64,000 nucleotides of DNA. Origin: an uncultured Clostridia bacterium (lineage in GTDB: Bacteria; Bacillota; Clostridia; Christensenellales; CAG-314). The notes under the pieces are model-generated. The model searched no databases. It was not told the origin of the DNA and saw only the letters and a program-made list of their open reading frames with translations. This document shows positions 31,364 to 40,142 of this stretch, piece after piece. Each line of letters starts with the position of its first letter. Within the stretch, counting starts at the first letter, position 1. The DNA is taken from assembly GCA_947053925.1 (NCBI GenBank), contig CAMRUG010000002.1, forward strand, positions 238,003-302,002, in the 5' to 3' direction. A program made the translations under genes and the position numbers.

Positions 31364-32890
31364 TCACACTCGGTATTTTCTGTCTAATGACCTGTATTGT
31401 ATAGACTCGGCGATATGCTTAACAGAAATATTATCCGCTCCGTCTAAATCGGCTATTGTTCTTGCAACTTTTAAAATTCGGTTATATGCACGGGCAGATA
31501 AATTCAATCTGTCAAAAGAATCTTCCATCAAAGTAAGGCTTTCTTTATCTAATTTACAATACTTTTTAATATCGACTGTGGTCATTTGCGCATTACAACG
31601 CTTTCCGCTACCGCTCAAACGGCTAAGCTGTTTTTCACGCGCGATATTAACGCGTTTGCGTATTGTCTCGGACGGTTCAGCCAATGTATCGCTTTGTATA
31701 TCGTAATATGTTACATTATCAACTTCTATATGAATATCTATTCTGTCGAGCAACGGACCCGAAAGCTTGCCCAAGTATCTATGTATTTGCGAAGCAGAGC
31801 AAGTGCATTCTGCCGTTGCGCTGCCGTAATTTCCGCACGGGCAAGGATTCATACTGGCAATCAACATAAAATCCGCAGGATACGTTACCGATACCGCATT
31901 ACGGGCAACCGTTATTACTCCGTCTTCTAACGGTTGGCGTAAAGTTTCAAGAGTTTGACGGCTGTATTCGGGCAACTCGTCTAAAAACAAAACTCCGTTG
32001 TGCGCAAGACTGATTTCTCCCGGACGGGCTTTATTTCCGCCGCCTGTCAAAGCAACCATCGTGGCTGAGTGATGCGGCGTTCTGAACGGTCTTTCATATA
32101 TAAAGCCTCCGTCAAGTTGACCGGAAATACTGTGAATTTTGGCAACTTCCAACGCTTCGTCAAAAGTTAAGTTCGGCATAATAGACGGCACAGCACGGGC
32201 AAGCATTGTTTTTCCCGCCCCCGGAGGGCCTACCATAAGAATATTATGTCCGCCTGCAACGGCTATTTCCATAGCGCGCTTTGCAGCAAATTGACCTTTT
32301 ATATATTTAAAATCGTTATCGCCGCGTCTATACTCAACGTCGTTTTGCCAACTTCTGGTAGTCAACGGCTGTAATTCCGTTTGTCCTGTCAAAAATGCCA
32401 CCGCTTCGCTAAGAGTGGCAACGGCGTATATTTCCGTACCTTCTATAAACACAGCTTCTTCGGCATTATCACGCGGTATAACAAAAACTCGTTCGCCTTG
32501 TTGTTTGGCAGAAATTATCATAGGCAACAAGCCGTTGATTTTTCGGACTTCGCCGTTTAAAGACAACTCCCCGAGAATTACTGCCTTTTTTAATGTATCA
32601 TAAGGAATTTGTTTACTTGCGGCAAGCATACCGATTGCGATAGGTAAATCGTATAATGTGCCTTCCTTTTTTATATCTGCAGGAGCAAGGTTTATAACAA
32701 CTGAAGCTACGGGATAGGAATAACCACTGTTTTTTACGGCAGAACGTATGCGCTCTTTAGATTCCTTTACAGCCGTATCTGCAAGTCCTACTATATCGTA
32801 GGTGGGCATACCGGAGTGCATATCTATTTCTGCTTGGACAGAAAAACCGTCTAATCCTTTTAAACCGTAGCTTTTGACGAGAGCGAGCAT
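31364..32890 (-). CDS. YifB/ComM Mg-chelatase-like AAA ATPase
   Basis: MVGPPGAGKTMLARAVPSIMP, FRTPHHSATMVALTGGG, ASMNPCPCGN. Confidence 0.94.
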   Translation of the reverse strand: MLALVKSYGLKGLDGFSVQAEIDMHSGMPTYDIVGLADTAVKESKERIRSAVKNSGYSYPVASVVINLAPADIKKEGTLYDLPIAIGMLAASKQIPYDTLKKAVILGELSLNGEVRKINGLLPMIISAKQQGERVFVIPRDNAEEAVFIEGTEIYAVATLSEAVAFLTGQTELQPLTTRSWQNDVEYRRGDNDFKYIKGQFAAKRAMEIAVAGGHNILMVGPPGAGKTMLARAVPSIMPNLTFDEALEVAKIHSISGQLDGGFIYERPFRTPHHSATMVALTGGGNKARPGEISLAHNGVLFLDELPEYSRQTLETLRQPLEDGVITVARNAVSVTYPADFMLIASMNPCPCGNYGSATAECTCSASQIHRYLGKLSGPLLDRIDIHIEVDNVTYYDIQSDTLAEPSETIRKRVNIAREKQLSRLSGSGKRCNAQMTTVDIKKYCKLDKESLTLMEDSFDRLNLSARAYNRILKVARTIADLDGADNISVKHIAESIQYRSLDRKYRV

Positions 32891-33160
32891 TAACTTTCTC
32901 CTTTGCTGAAAACACTTTCCTATTTTATTAGTATAACTGCCAAACTTAAAACAAACAAGTCTTTTAACAAAAAATAATTTAATAAATTTTTTTGAAAACT
33001 ATTTAAATCTCATATTCGCTACAATAAAAAACAGCAAATCGTCTTAAAAGTAAAAAATTACAGCAAAACTGCTACTTACTAATTGGAAAACTTAGAAAAA
33101 AATGTACGAAATAAAGCAGACATAACAATGAGAACAAAAAACGCCGCTATAATTATGCTG

Positions 33161-33814
33161 TTAATTTAGTTTGTTAATTTTACAACCGAATATTGTTCCG
33201 TCTTTTAATAATGATTGTCGAATTGTATCAGACAAATCAGCCAAATTCATATTCCAATCAGCAATATGTTTACCTTGTCTGATATAAACTTGATTAGATA
33301 AATACTTGTCTGTAATAAACAAATCATAATCTTGCCGCTGAACTAAATTTAGTACATTAATGCAAATATCGTTATTATAAATGCTATGCGCGTATACAGG
33401 ACCGTAGAAAAAGAACCTCCCCTCGGCGTCGTAAGCGTCGCCGAGATTAGTTTTAATATAAGTAAATCCGTATTCGTTAAAAAGATAAGCAAACGCTTGT
33501 TTAATTATTTTTTCATCATCGCTAAGAGAGTTTATATACATTCTTTCTAAAATACTAATTTCTTTTAAATACTCTTTGCTTAAAGAAAATACATCGTAAC
33601 TGTTTTTGTTCTTACGCGCACCAAAATAAATTTGTTTTTCCGTTAAATCAATTTTATACATTTGAATGCCGTCCGTTACTATTTTGCCATAACCCACAAA
33701 ACGTTTTTTTAAACAGGGCTGCCAATTATATTTAAAAATATTTACTCCTTCGATTTCGCACAAATCGTTACCGTCAAACTTTCCCAATAAAAGCAAGCCA
33801 CTGTTTTTATTCAT
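33161..33814 (-). CDS. hypothetical protein
   Basis: 217-218 aa ORF with SD (GGAGAA); no family recognised. Confidence 0.6.
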   Translation of the reverse strand: MNKNSGLLLLGKFDGNDLCEIEGVNIFKYNWQPCLKKRFVGYGKIVTDGIQMYKIDLTEKQIYFGARKNKNSYDVFSLSKEYLKEISILERMYINSLSDDEKIIKQAFAYLFNEYGFTYIKTNLGDAYDAEGRFFFYGPVYAHSIYNNDICINVLNLVQRQDYDLFITDKYLSNQVYIRQGKHIADWNMNLADLSDTIRQSLLKDGTIFGCKINKLN

Positions 33815-33890
33815 TATTCTTTTCTCCAATTTACATTCAAATTAAAATAAATTATAGATATAGCGAGAAGATTTGTCAAATATTAAATAA

Positions 33891-33917
33891 AAGCAACCCC
33901 GTTTGACGAGATTGCTT
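33891..33917 (-). terminator. terminator of rplS
   Basis: AAGCAA...TTGCTT with T-rich minus-strand tail. Confidence 0.6.
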
Positions 33918-33931
33918 ATCAGAATAAAGAT

Positions 33932-34270
33932 TTAGTTAGAACTCTTAACTTTAGCCGCTTTACCTGTACGGGAACGCAAATAATAAAGCTTAGCTCTGCG
34001 TACATGTCCTTTGCGTACAACTACAATGCTGTCGATTTTAGGACTGTGAACAGGGAATATACGTTCAACGCCGATACCCGACGAAATACGTCTAACTGTA
34101 AAAGTTTCGCGAAGTCCGCCGTGTTTACGCGCAATAACAATTCCTTCGTAAGCTTGAATTCTTTCTTTGTTACCTTCTATAACTTTGAAATTAACGCGTA
34201 CCGTATCGCCTACGTTAAAAGGAGTTACTTCTCTTAAAGATTCCGTTTCAATTTGCTTAATGATATCCAT
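33932..34270 (-). CDS. rplS: 50S ribosomal protein L19
   Basis: [35 protein letters not shown]. Confidence 0.97.
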   Translation of the reverse strand: MDIIKQIETESLREVTPFNVGDTVRVNFKVIEGNKERIQAYEGIVIARKHGGLRETFTVRRISSGIGVERIFPVHSPKIDSIVVVRKGHVRRAKLYYLRSRTGKAAKVKSSN

Positions 34271-34350
34271 TTGACTTTTCCTCCAAAATATTTTTGTTAA
34301 CTAAGCGTTCATAAACTATTAGCCAGAGGACCGCCCGAAGCCACTGATAT

Positions 34351-34379
34351 ATTTTAGCATACAGAAGGTTGAAACGCAA
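34351..34379 (-). promoter_or_regulatory. predicted sigma-A promoter of rplS
   Basis: Minus strand TTGCGT-N17-TAAAAT with extended -10 TGC. Confidence 0.6.
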
Positions 34380-34790
34380 GCGTTTTTACACTACTTTTAT
34401 TATTGAGTTTCAGATTTTTAATATAAATCCATTGTTAAATAAATTGCATTATACCGAATACAAATCAAATAAAATATATGGTGCTCATCTAAACCGCATT
34501 TTAATATAGTAACGGTTGTTAATTGCAAATAATTGTAAGGGTAATTAAAGATATATAACGCTAAACAGAGTTAAATAATCGACAAAGAAAAAAACGAACT
34601 AACTCTCTATACTTTAAATAGTTATTATTAAAAAAGCAGTATAAATTTCAATAACAACTTATCCAAAATAGAGATACAAATTTTGTACTGTCGCAAGTCA
34701 TCTTCTCCTAAATATTGTTTTTGTCAAAATTACATATACTATGTCTAAGATAGTATTATCTAATTTAGCATATTTGACTGCAATTTAACG

Positions 34791-35135
34791 CTAATTACGA
34801 AAAGCGTCTTTTAAAACTGTAACTTCTTCGCACATCACTTCTACAACGTCAAAACGCGTAGGTGCGCCTGTATTCTTATTCAAATACAGCCAATACTTAG
34901 CCGCGCCTATTATTCTTTGACGTTTATAAGGCGTTACAGCTTCTCTCGGAAGACCGAACTTATCGCTTGCGCGGCTTTTAACTTCTACAAAAACGACAAA
35001 GCCGTCATTAACGGCAACGATGTCTATTTCGCCGAATCGGCATTTAAAATTACGTTCCAGTATTTTATATTTATGTTTAACAAGATAATCAGCAGCAATA
35101 TCTTCGCCTTTTACGCCTTTAATATGAGTATTCAT
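34791..35135 (-). CDS. UPF0102 YraN-family endonuclease-like protein
   Basis: GEDIAADYLVKHKYKILERNFKCRFGEIDIVAV...FVEVKSR. Confidence 0.93.
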   Translation of the reverse strand: MNTHIKGVKGEDIAADYLVKHKYKILERNFKCRFGEIDIVAVNDGFVVFVEVKSRASDKFGLPREAVTPYKRQRIIGAAKYWLYLNKNTGAPTRFDVVEVMCEEVTVLKDAFRN

Positions 35136-35138
35136 AAT

Positions 35139-35729
35139 TTATGCTTCAACAAAATTTTTAATAAAACTGCGTCTATGTATTTCACAAGGACCGTATTCTT
35201 TAAGCAAACGTATATGTTCTGCGGTGCCATATCCTTTGTGCTTTGCAAAATTGTACTGCGGATATTGTTTATCGTATTCCATCATAAGCCTGTCTCTGGT
35301 AACTTTTGCAATTATACTTGCCGCCGCAATACTGTAACTTAACGAATCGCCGTGTATGATAGAAACGGTAGGTACTTTCGCCTCCAACTTTACCGCGTCA
35401 ATCAATACCGTATCTACCTTTGACAGTCCGTTAATACATTGTAACATTCCTTGCTTTGTGGCATTGAGAATATTTATTGTATCAATTGTATTGTGCGAAA
35501 CAACCGCTACTTGTACGTCCACTGCCTTTGACATAATTATATCAAAAAGCAACTCGCGCTTTTTTGCCGACAATTTCTTGCTATCGTTAATTCCTTCTAC
35601 AATATCGTCTAACGGCATAATTACCGCCGCCACCACTACAGGTCCTGCAAGCGGTCCTCTGCCTGCCTCATCAACTCCTGCAATATATTGTTTTCCCTGC
35701 TCAACAAGTTGTCTTTCGTATTCCAGCAT
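35139..35729 (-). CDS. rnhB: ribonuclease HII
   Basis: IAGVDEAGRGPLAGPVVVAAVIM. Confidence 0.96.
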   Translation of the reverse strand: MLEYERQLVEQGKQYIAGVDEAGRGPLAGPVVVAAVIMPLDDIVEGINDSKKLSAKKRELLFDIIMSKAVDVQVAVVSHNTIDTINILNATKQGMLQCINGLSKVDTVLIDAVKLEAKVPTVSIIHGDSLSYSIAAASIIAKVTRDRLMMEYDKQYPQYNFAKHKGYGTAEHIRLLKEYGPCEIHRRSFIKNFVEA

Positions 35730-36580
35730 TATATTATATCCTTTGGCAAATCTAATGTAATTTTGCCCAATTTTCCTTTACGGAAGTCATCCAGTATCGC
35801 TTTGGCGCAACGTTCGTAATCGATTTCTCCGCCCCGAAGCAAAAAGCCTCTTTTGACTGCTATATTTTCAAAAATTTCTGCAACGTCTTTATTCTCTAAT
35901 GAAATCTTGTACCTCTGCGTTAAATATTGCGGATATTGATTACTCAATTCTGACAGGAGTAAATTAGAAACTTCGTACAAGTCTACAACATCGTCTTTAA
36001 TACTACCGATAAAACACAATCGCGAAGCGATTTGCTCGTTTTCAAACTTGGGCCACAGCGTTCCGGGAGTGTCAAGAAGTTCCAGTCCCGACTGCAATCT
36101 AACCCACTGTTTTCCTTTGGTAACTCCCGGCTTGTCGCCCGTTATAACGGTCTTTCTGCCTGACAAACAGTTTATCAGCGTAGATTTACCGCAATTAGGA
36201 ACGCCGATTATAAGGCATCTGACGGGCTTAAAAACACCTTTACTCTTGTATCTTTCACGTAAGTCAGACGTTATTTCAGCAAAAGCACTTGATATTTTTG
36301 CCGCTTCCGACGATGCTGTAGCCGTAACTTTTATAAAATGTAAATTGTTTAAACGGAAGTACTTACACCATTCTTCGATTTTTGCGGCGTCTGCCAAATC
36401 GCATTTATTCAAAATAAATACACAAGGTTTATTCCCTACTATTTTATTAAAACTCGGATTGAAACAAGATGCAGGCGCGCGCGCATCTAGAACGTATCCG
36501 ATAGCGTCGACGATTTTTACATTTTCTTCCATCATTCGTAGGGCTTTTGTCATATGCCCCGGAAACCATTGTATTGTCAT
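35729..36580 (-). CDS. rbgA: ribosome biogenesis GTPase RbgA/YlqF
   Basis: WFPGHMTKALRMM, circularly permuted GTPase NKCD...GVPNCGKSTLIN. Confidence 0.95.
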   Translation of the reverse strand: MTIQWFPGHMTKALRMMEENVKIVDAIGYVLDARAPASCFNPSFNKIVGNKPCVFILNKCDLADAAKIEEWCKYFRLNNLHFIKVTATASSEAAKISSAFAEITSDLRERYKSKGVFKPVRCLIIGVPNCGKSTLINCLSGRKTVITGDKPGVTKGKQWVRLQSGLELLDTPGTLWPKFENEQIASRLCFIGSIKDDVVDLYEVSNLLLSELSNQYPQYLTQRYKISLENKDVAEIFENIAVKRGFLLRGGEIDYERCAKAILDDFRKGKLGKITLDLPKDII

Positions 36581-37251
36581 TTTTTCTCCAATAAATCCGG
36601 ACGGTTAGTTTTTGTAATCATCAAAGATTGTTCTTTTCTCCACCGCTCGATATTCTTGTGATTGCCGCTGATTAAAACTTCGGGAACGGTTAAACCGTTG
36701 AAATCTTGCGGTCTTGTATACTGTGGATACTCTAACAGCGAATCGGAAAAAGATTCGTCTGCAGTCGATTGACTGTTGCCCAGCACGTTAGGAACATAAC
36801 GCAAAATAGAGTCTATCAAAACCATTGCAGGAAGTTCGCCTCCGGACAAAACATAATCGCCTATGGACAATTCCATATCTATGTCCATATCTATTATCCG
36901 TTGATCAACCCCCTCATAATGCCCGCACAAAATAAGAATGTTATTCTGCTCAGATAATTCCCTGACAATTTTTTGTTCTAAACGCTTGCCGCGCGGAGAC
37001 ATAAAAATTCTCAAAGATTTGTGTTCGGGGTCGACAGAACTTATACAATCGTGAATCGGCTGAGGAGTCATAACCATACCCGCTCCTCCGCCAAACGGCG
37101 TGTCATCACATTTTTTATGCTTATCAGTCGAATAATCTCGGATATTATGACAGTTTAATTCATATATACCGTTTTCCTTTGCCTTGCCCATAAGGGAACT
37201 GTCAAGCGCGGCAAACATTTCGGGAAAAAGAGTTAAAACTTCAATCTTCAT
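36577..37251 (-). CDS. trmD: tRNA (guanine-N1)-methyltransferase
   Basis: MKIEVLTLFPEMF, DDTPFGGGAGMVM, LCGHYEGVDQR. Confidence 0.96.
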   Translation of the reverse strand: MKIEVLTLFPEMFAALDSSLMGKAKENGIYELNCHNIRDYSTDKHKKCDDTPFGGGAGMVMTPQPIHDCISSVDPEHKSLRIFMSPRGKRLEQKIVRELSEQNNILILCGHYEGVDQRIIDMDIDMELSIGDYVLSGGELPAMVLIDSILRYVPNVLGNSQSTADESFSDSLLEYPQYTRPQDFNGLTVPEVLISGNHKNIERWRKEQSLMITKTNRPDLLEKK

Positions 37252-37741
37252 AAACCGCCACCTCGTAAAAGCGTTTAGTTGCAAGAGCAATAGTTTTGTT
37301 ATCGACATTTACCGAAAGCACTAAATCGTTTAAAAATGGAAAAAAAACGGTTTTTCCGTCTTTGTCGCATACAAAAACGTCAGCCGCACCATACTGCAGT
37401 ACGTCTTTTACAGTACCTATAATATCGCCGTTTTCCAACGTAACTTTACAGCCGATGAGATCGGTTATAAAATATCTGTCTTTTTTTAACGCCAAACACT
37501 CTTTGTCTGCATACACCGACCAATTACGCAACCCTTCCGCCGTATTTCTATCGGCAATGCCGTCCAGTAAAACATAGCAAAATTCACCGTCAAAACGTAT
37601 TTTTTCGATAGTATAAGTTTTAGTACCGATATACAACTGTTTTACATTCTTGAGCATCGTCGAATCATCGAGGTAACTTACAAGCTTAATTTCACCCTTA
37701 ATCCCCTGCGCTTTAAGTACTTTACCGATTTCAATTTTCAT
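37241..37741 (-). CDS. rimM: 16S rRNA processing protein RimM
   Basis: IGKVLKAQGIKGEIKLVSYLDD; start at internal ATG. Confidence 0.92.
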   Translation of the reverse strand: MKIEIGKVLKAQGIKGEIKLVSYLDDSTMLKNVKQLYIGTKTYTIEKIRFDGEFCYVLLDGIADRNTAEGLRNWSVYADKECLALKKDRYFITDLIGCKVTLENGDIIGTVKDVLQYGAADVFVCDKDGKTVFFPFLNDLVLSVNVDNKTIALATKRFYEVAVYED

Positions 37742-37814
37742 ATCAATTACTTTGTATTTAAATATATTTAAATTTGTTTCTAAAATATTGCAGATATATC
37801 TTTTTATAAGAAAA

Positions 37815-37838
37815 GCCACAAGATATAATACTTGTGGC
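37815..37838 (-). terminator. terminator between khpA and rimM
   Basis: GCCACAAG-N8-CTTGTGGC followed by TTTTCTTAT on minus strand. Confidence 0.65.
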
Positions 37839-37845
37839 AAATAAT

Positions 37846-38076
37846 CTAATCGGCAATATCGATACTGTATCTTTTACCGTTTTTAATTCCTACCGCCTTG
37901 GCTAATGTGCGAATAGCCATTGCAATTTTGCCTTGTTTACCGATAACTTTTCCTATATCGTTCTCTGCAACGTGTATAGTAACAACCTCAACCCCGTTTT
38001 CTTCAGCCGAAGTAACATTAACTGCAGACTTGTCGTCAACAAGTTGCTCAACTATATAAGTAACTAATTCTACCAT
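37846..38076 (-). CDS. khpA: KH-domain RNA-binding protein KhpA
   Basis: DIGKVIGKQGKIAMAIRTLAKAV; downstream of rpsP. Confidence 0.93.
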   Translation of the reverse strand: MVELVTYIVEQLVDDKSAVNVTSAEENGVEVVTIHVAENDIGKVIGKQGKIAMAIRTLAKAVGIKNGKRYSIDIAD

Positions 38077-38089
38077 ATTTTACCTCAAA

Positions 38090-38350
38090 TTACGCTTTAG
38101 GCGCTTTTCTGGGCTCAAGCACATTTTCGCGAACAAGCAGTGTTCTTACTGTTTCGGTAGGTTGTACTCCGTTAGCAATCCATTTCTTTGCCTTATCTAC
38201 GTCAAGATGAAGTTCTTCGTTTAACGGATTGTAAGTTCCGACCAAATCAACATATTGTCCGTCGCGTGCCTTGTGAGAATCGATTACTACTACACGGTAA
38301 AACGGGCTTTTTTTGTCTCCCATTCTTGTCAATCTCATTTTTACTGCCAT
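38090..38350 (-). CDS. rpsP: 30S ribosomal protein S16
   Basis: MAVKMRLTRMGDKKSPFYRVVVIDS. Confidence 0.96.
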   Translation of the reverse strand: MAVKMRLTRMGDKKSPFYRVVVIDSHKARDGQYVDLVGTYNPLNEELHLDVDKAKKWIANGVQPTETVRTLLVRENVLEPRKAPKA

Positions 38351-38392
38351 TGTTTTTTCCTCCAAAAGTATTTATAATTTATATTTTATTTA

Positions 38393-39703
38393 TTAAAAAG
38401 GTAAGCGTTTTGACTTAGCCATTTTTTTCATCATATCGCGAGACTGTTCAAACTGCTTAATAAGCCTGTTTACGTCTTGCACTTCAAGCCCGCAACCTGC
38501 GGCAATTCTCTTGCGTCTAGAATAATTGAGAATTTTAGGGTTACTGCGTTCTTCTTTTGTCATAGATTGTATAATCGCTTTGTTACGTTTAATCTGCGCT
38601 TCGTCAACTTTCTTGTCTCCCAATTTGAGTCTACCCGCACCGGGGATCATTCCGACAAGCGAATCGAGATCTCCCATTTTTGCAACTTGTTCAAACTGCT
38701 CTAAAAAGTCATTCAAATCAAAAGACGCTTCTTTTAACTTCTTAGCCATTTTCATAGCTTGTTCTTCGTCTATAGCTGTCTGAGCCTTTTCGATAAGAGT
38801 CAGCACATCGCCCATACCTAATATTCTGGACGCCATTCTGTCGGGATAAAACGGCTCTAAATCTTCGGGCTTTTCGCCTGTGCCGACAAATTTAATCGGT
38901 TTGCCTGTAACCGCTTTAATAGAAAGCGTTGCTCCGCCGCGTGTGTCGCCGTCCAATTTAGTCATTATAACGCCGCTGATATTCAATGCTTCGTCAAAAG
39001 TCTTAGCTACGTTTACAGCATCCTGACCTGTCATAGAATCGACAACCAAGAGAGTTTCGTAAACGTTTACCGCTTTCTTAATAGACTTTAATTCGTCCAT
39101 CAATTCCTGATTTATATGCAAACGTCCCGCCGTATCTATAATGACTGTATCGAAACCGTTCTTCTCCGCATATTTTACAGCGCTTTCGGCAATTTTCGTC
39201 GGATTGCCCTGCCCCATTTCAAAAAAGCCCGATTTTACTTTGTTTGCAACAATCTCTAATTGCTTTATTGCCGCAGGTCTGTATACGTCGTCGGCGCAAA
39301 GAAGCACGCGCTTGCCTTGCTTCTGCAAATGCAATGCCAACTTTCCGCACATTGTTGTTTTACCAGCGCCTTGCAGTCCGCACATCATAATGATAGTAGG
39401 CAATTTAGGCGACACGCCCAACTTGCTTTGAGTTGAACCAAGCAATTCAATCAATTGTTCGTTGACGATTTTGATTACTTGCTGACCGGGAGTAAGACTT
39501 TTTAACACCTCTTCCCCTACGGCGAGTTCGGAAACTTTGCTAATAAAGTCCTTTGCAACGGTAAAATTAACGTCGGCTTCCAACAATGCAACGCGGACTT
39601 CGCGCATTGCTTGCTTTATTTCCAACTCAGTCAATGCGCCTCGGTTTTTCAATTTAGAAAAAACATGGTTAATTCTATCTGTTAAATTAGAAAAAGCAGC
39701 CAA
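38393..39703 (-). CDS. ffh: signal recognition particle protein Ffh
   Basis: CGLQGAGKTTMCGKLA, DTAGRLHINQELM, M domain. Confidence 0.97.
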   Translation of the reverse strand: MAAFSNLTDRINHVFSKLKNRGALTELEIKQAMREVRVALLEADVNFTVAKDFISKVSELAVGEEVLKSLTPGQQVIKIVNEQLIELLGSTQSKLGVSPKLPTIIMMCGLQGAGKTTMCGKLALHLQKQGKRVLLCADDVYRPAAIKQLEIVANKVKSGFFEMGQGNPTKIAESAVKYAEKNGFDTVIIDTAGRLHINQELMDELKSIKKAVNVYETLLVVDSMTGQDAVNVAKTFDEALNISGVIMTKLDGDTRGGATLSIKAVTGKPIKFVGTGEKPEDLEPFYPDRMASRILGMGDVLTLIEKAQTAIDEEQAMKMAKKLKEASFDLNDFLEQFEQVAKMGDLDSLVGMIPGAGRLKLGDKKVDEAQIKRNKAIIQSMTKEERSNPKILNYSRRKRIAAGCGLEVQDVNRLIKQFEQSRDMMKKMAKSKRLPF

Positions 39704-39706
39704 TTT

Positions 39707-40012
39707 TTACTCCTTTGAAATAAACTTTATAGCAATTTCCTTTAATTCTTTGTCATCATCACTACTTATTGCTTTAGACAAATCCTTTATCAACCGCGCT
39801 AAATGTATTGTGCTTTCAAACTTTACAAGCGCAGCCTCACTATTTATAATTGCGTCGCGAACACCTTGGCGGGAAATACCCGTTTCATTTGCAATTTCAG
39901 CCAATGAACAATCGCAATCGCAATACATAGAAACAGCCTCTCTTTGCTTACCTGTAAGTAAGTCGCCGTATATAGACAATAACTCCGATAACTGCAATTT
40001 AGATAATGCCAT
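39707..40012 (-). CDS. ylxM: YlxM-family helix-turn-helix SRP-associated protein
   Basis: LTGKQREAVSMYCDCDCSLAEIANETGISRQGVRDAI. Confidence 0.92.
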   Translation of the reverse strand: MALSKLQLSELLSIYGDLLTGKQREAVSMYCDCDCSLAEIANETGISRQGVRDAIINSEAALVKFESTIHLARLIKDLSKAISSDDDKELKEIAIKFISKE

Positions 40013-40052
40013 TTGTGTACCTATATGTAAAGCAAATTTACTTTACAAGCAT

Positions 40053-40081
40053 ATTCTATCTTAAATTTTACCCCTTGTCAA
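40053..40081 (-). promoter_or_regulatory. predicted sigma-A promoter of ylxM-ffh operon
   Basis: Minus strand TTGACA-N17-TAGAAT. Confidence 0.7.
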
Positions 40082-40105
40082 GCAATATATTCAAACATTT
40101 TAAAA

Positions 40106-40131
40106 TACGGCATTCAATTATGAATGCCGTA
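40106..40131 (-). terminator. terminator of the TIR/RyR-like operon
   Basis: Perfect 11-bp stem TACGGCATTCA-atta-TGAATGCCGTA, TTTT on minus-strand 3' side. Confidence 0.75.
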
Positions 40132-40142
40132 AACAGTATTTA

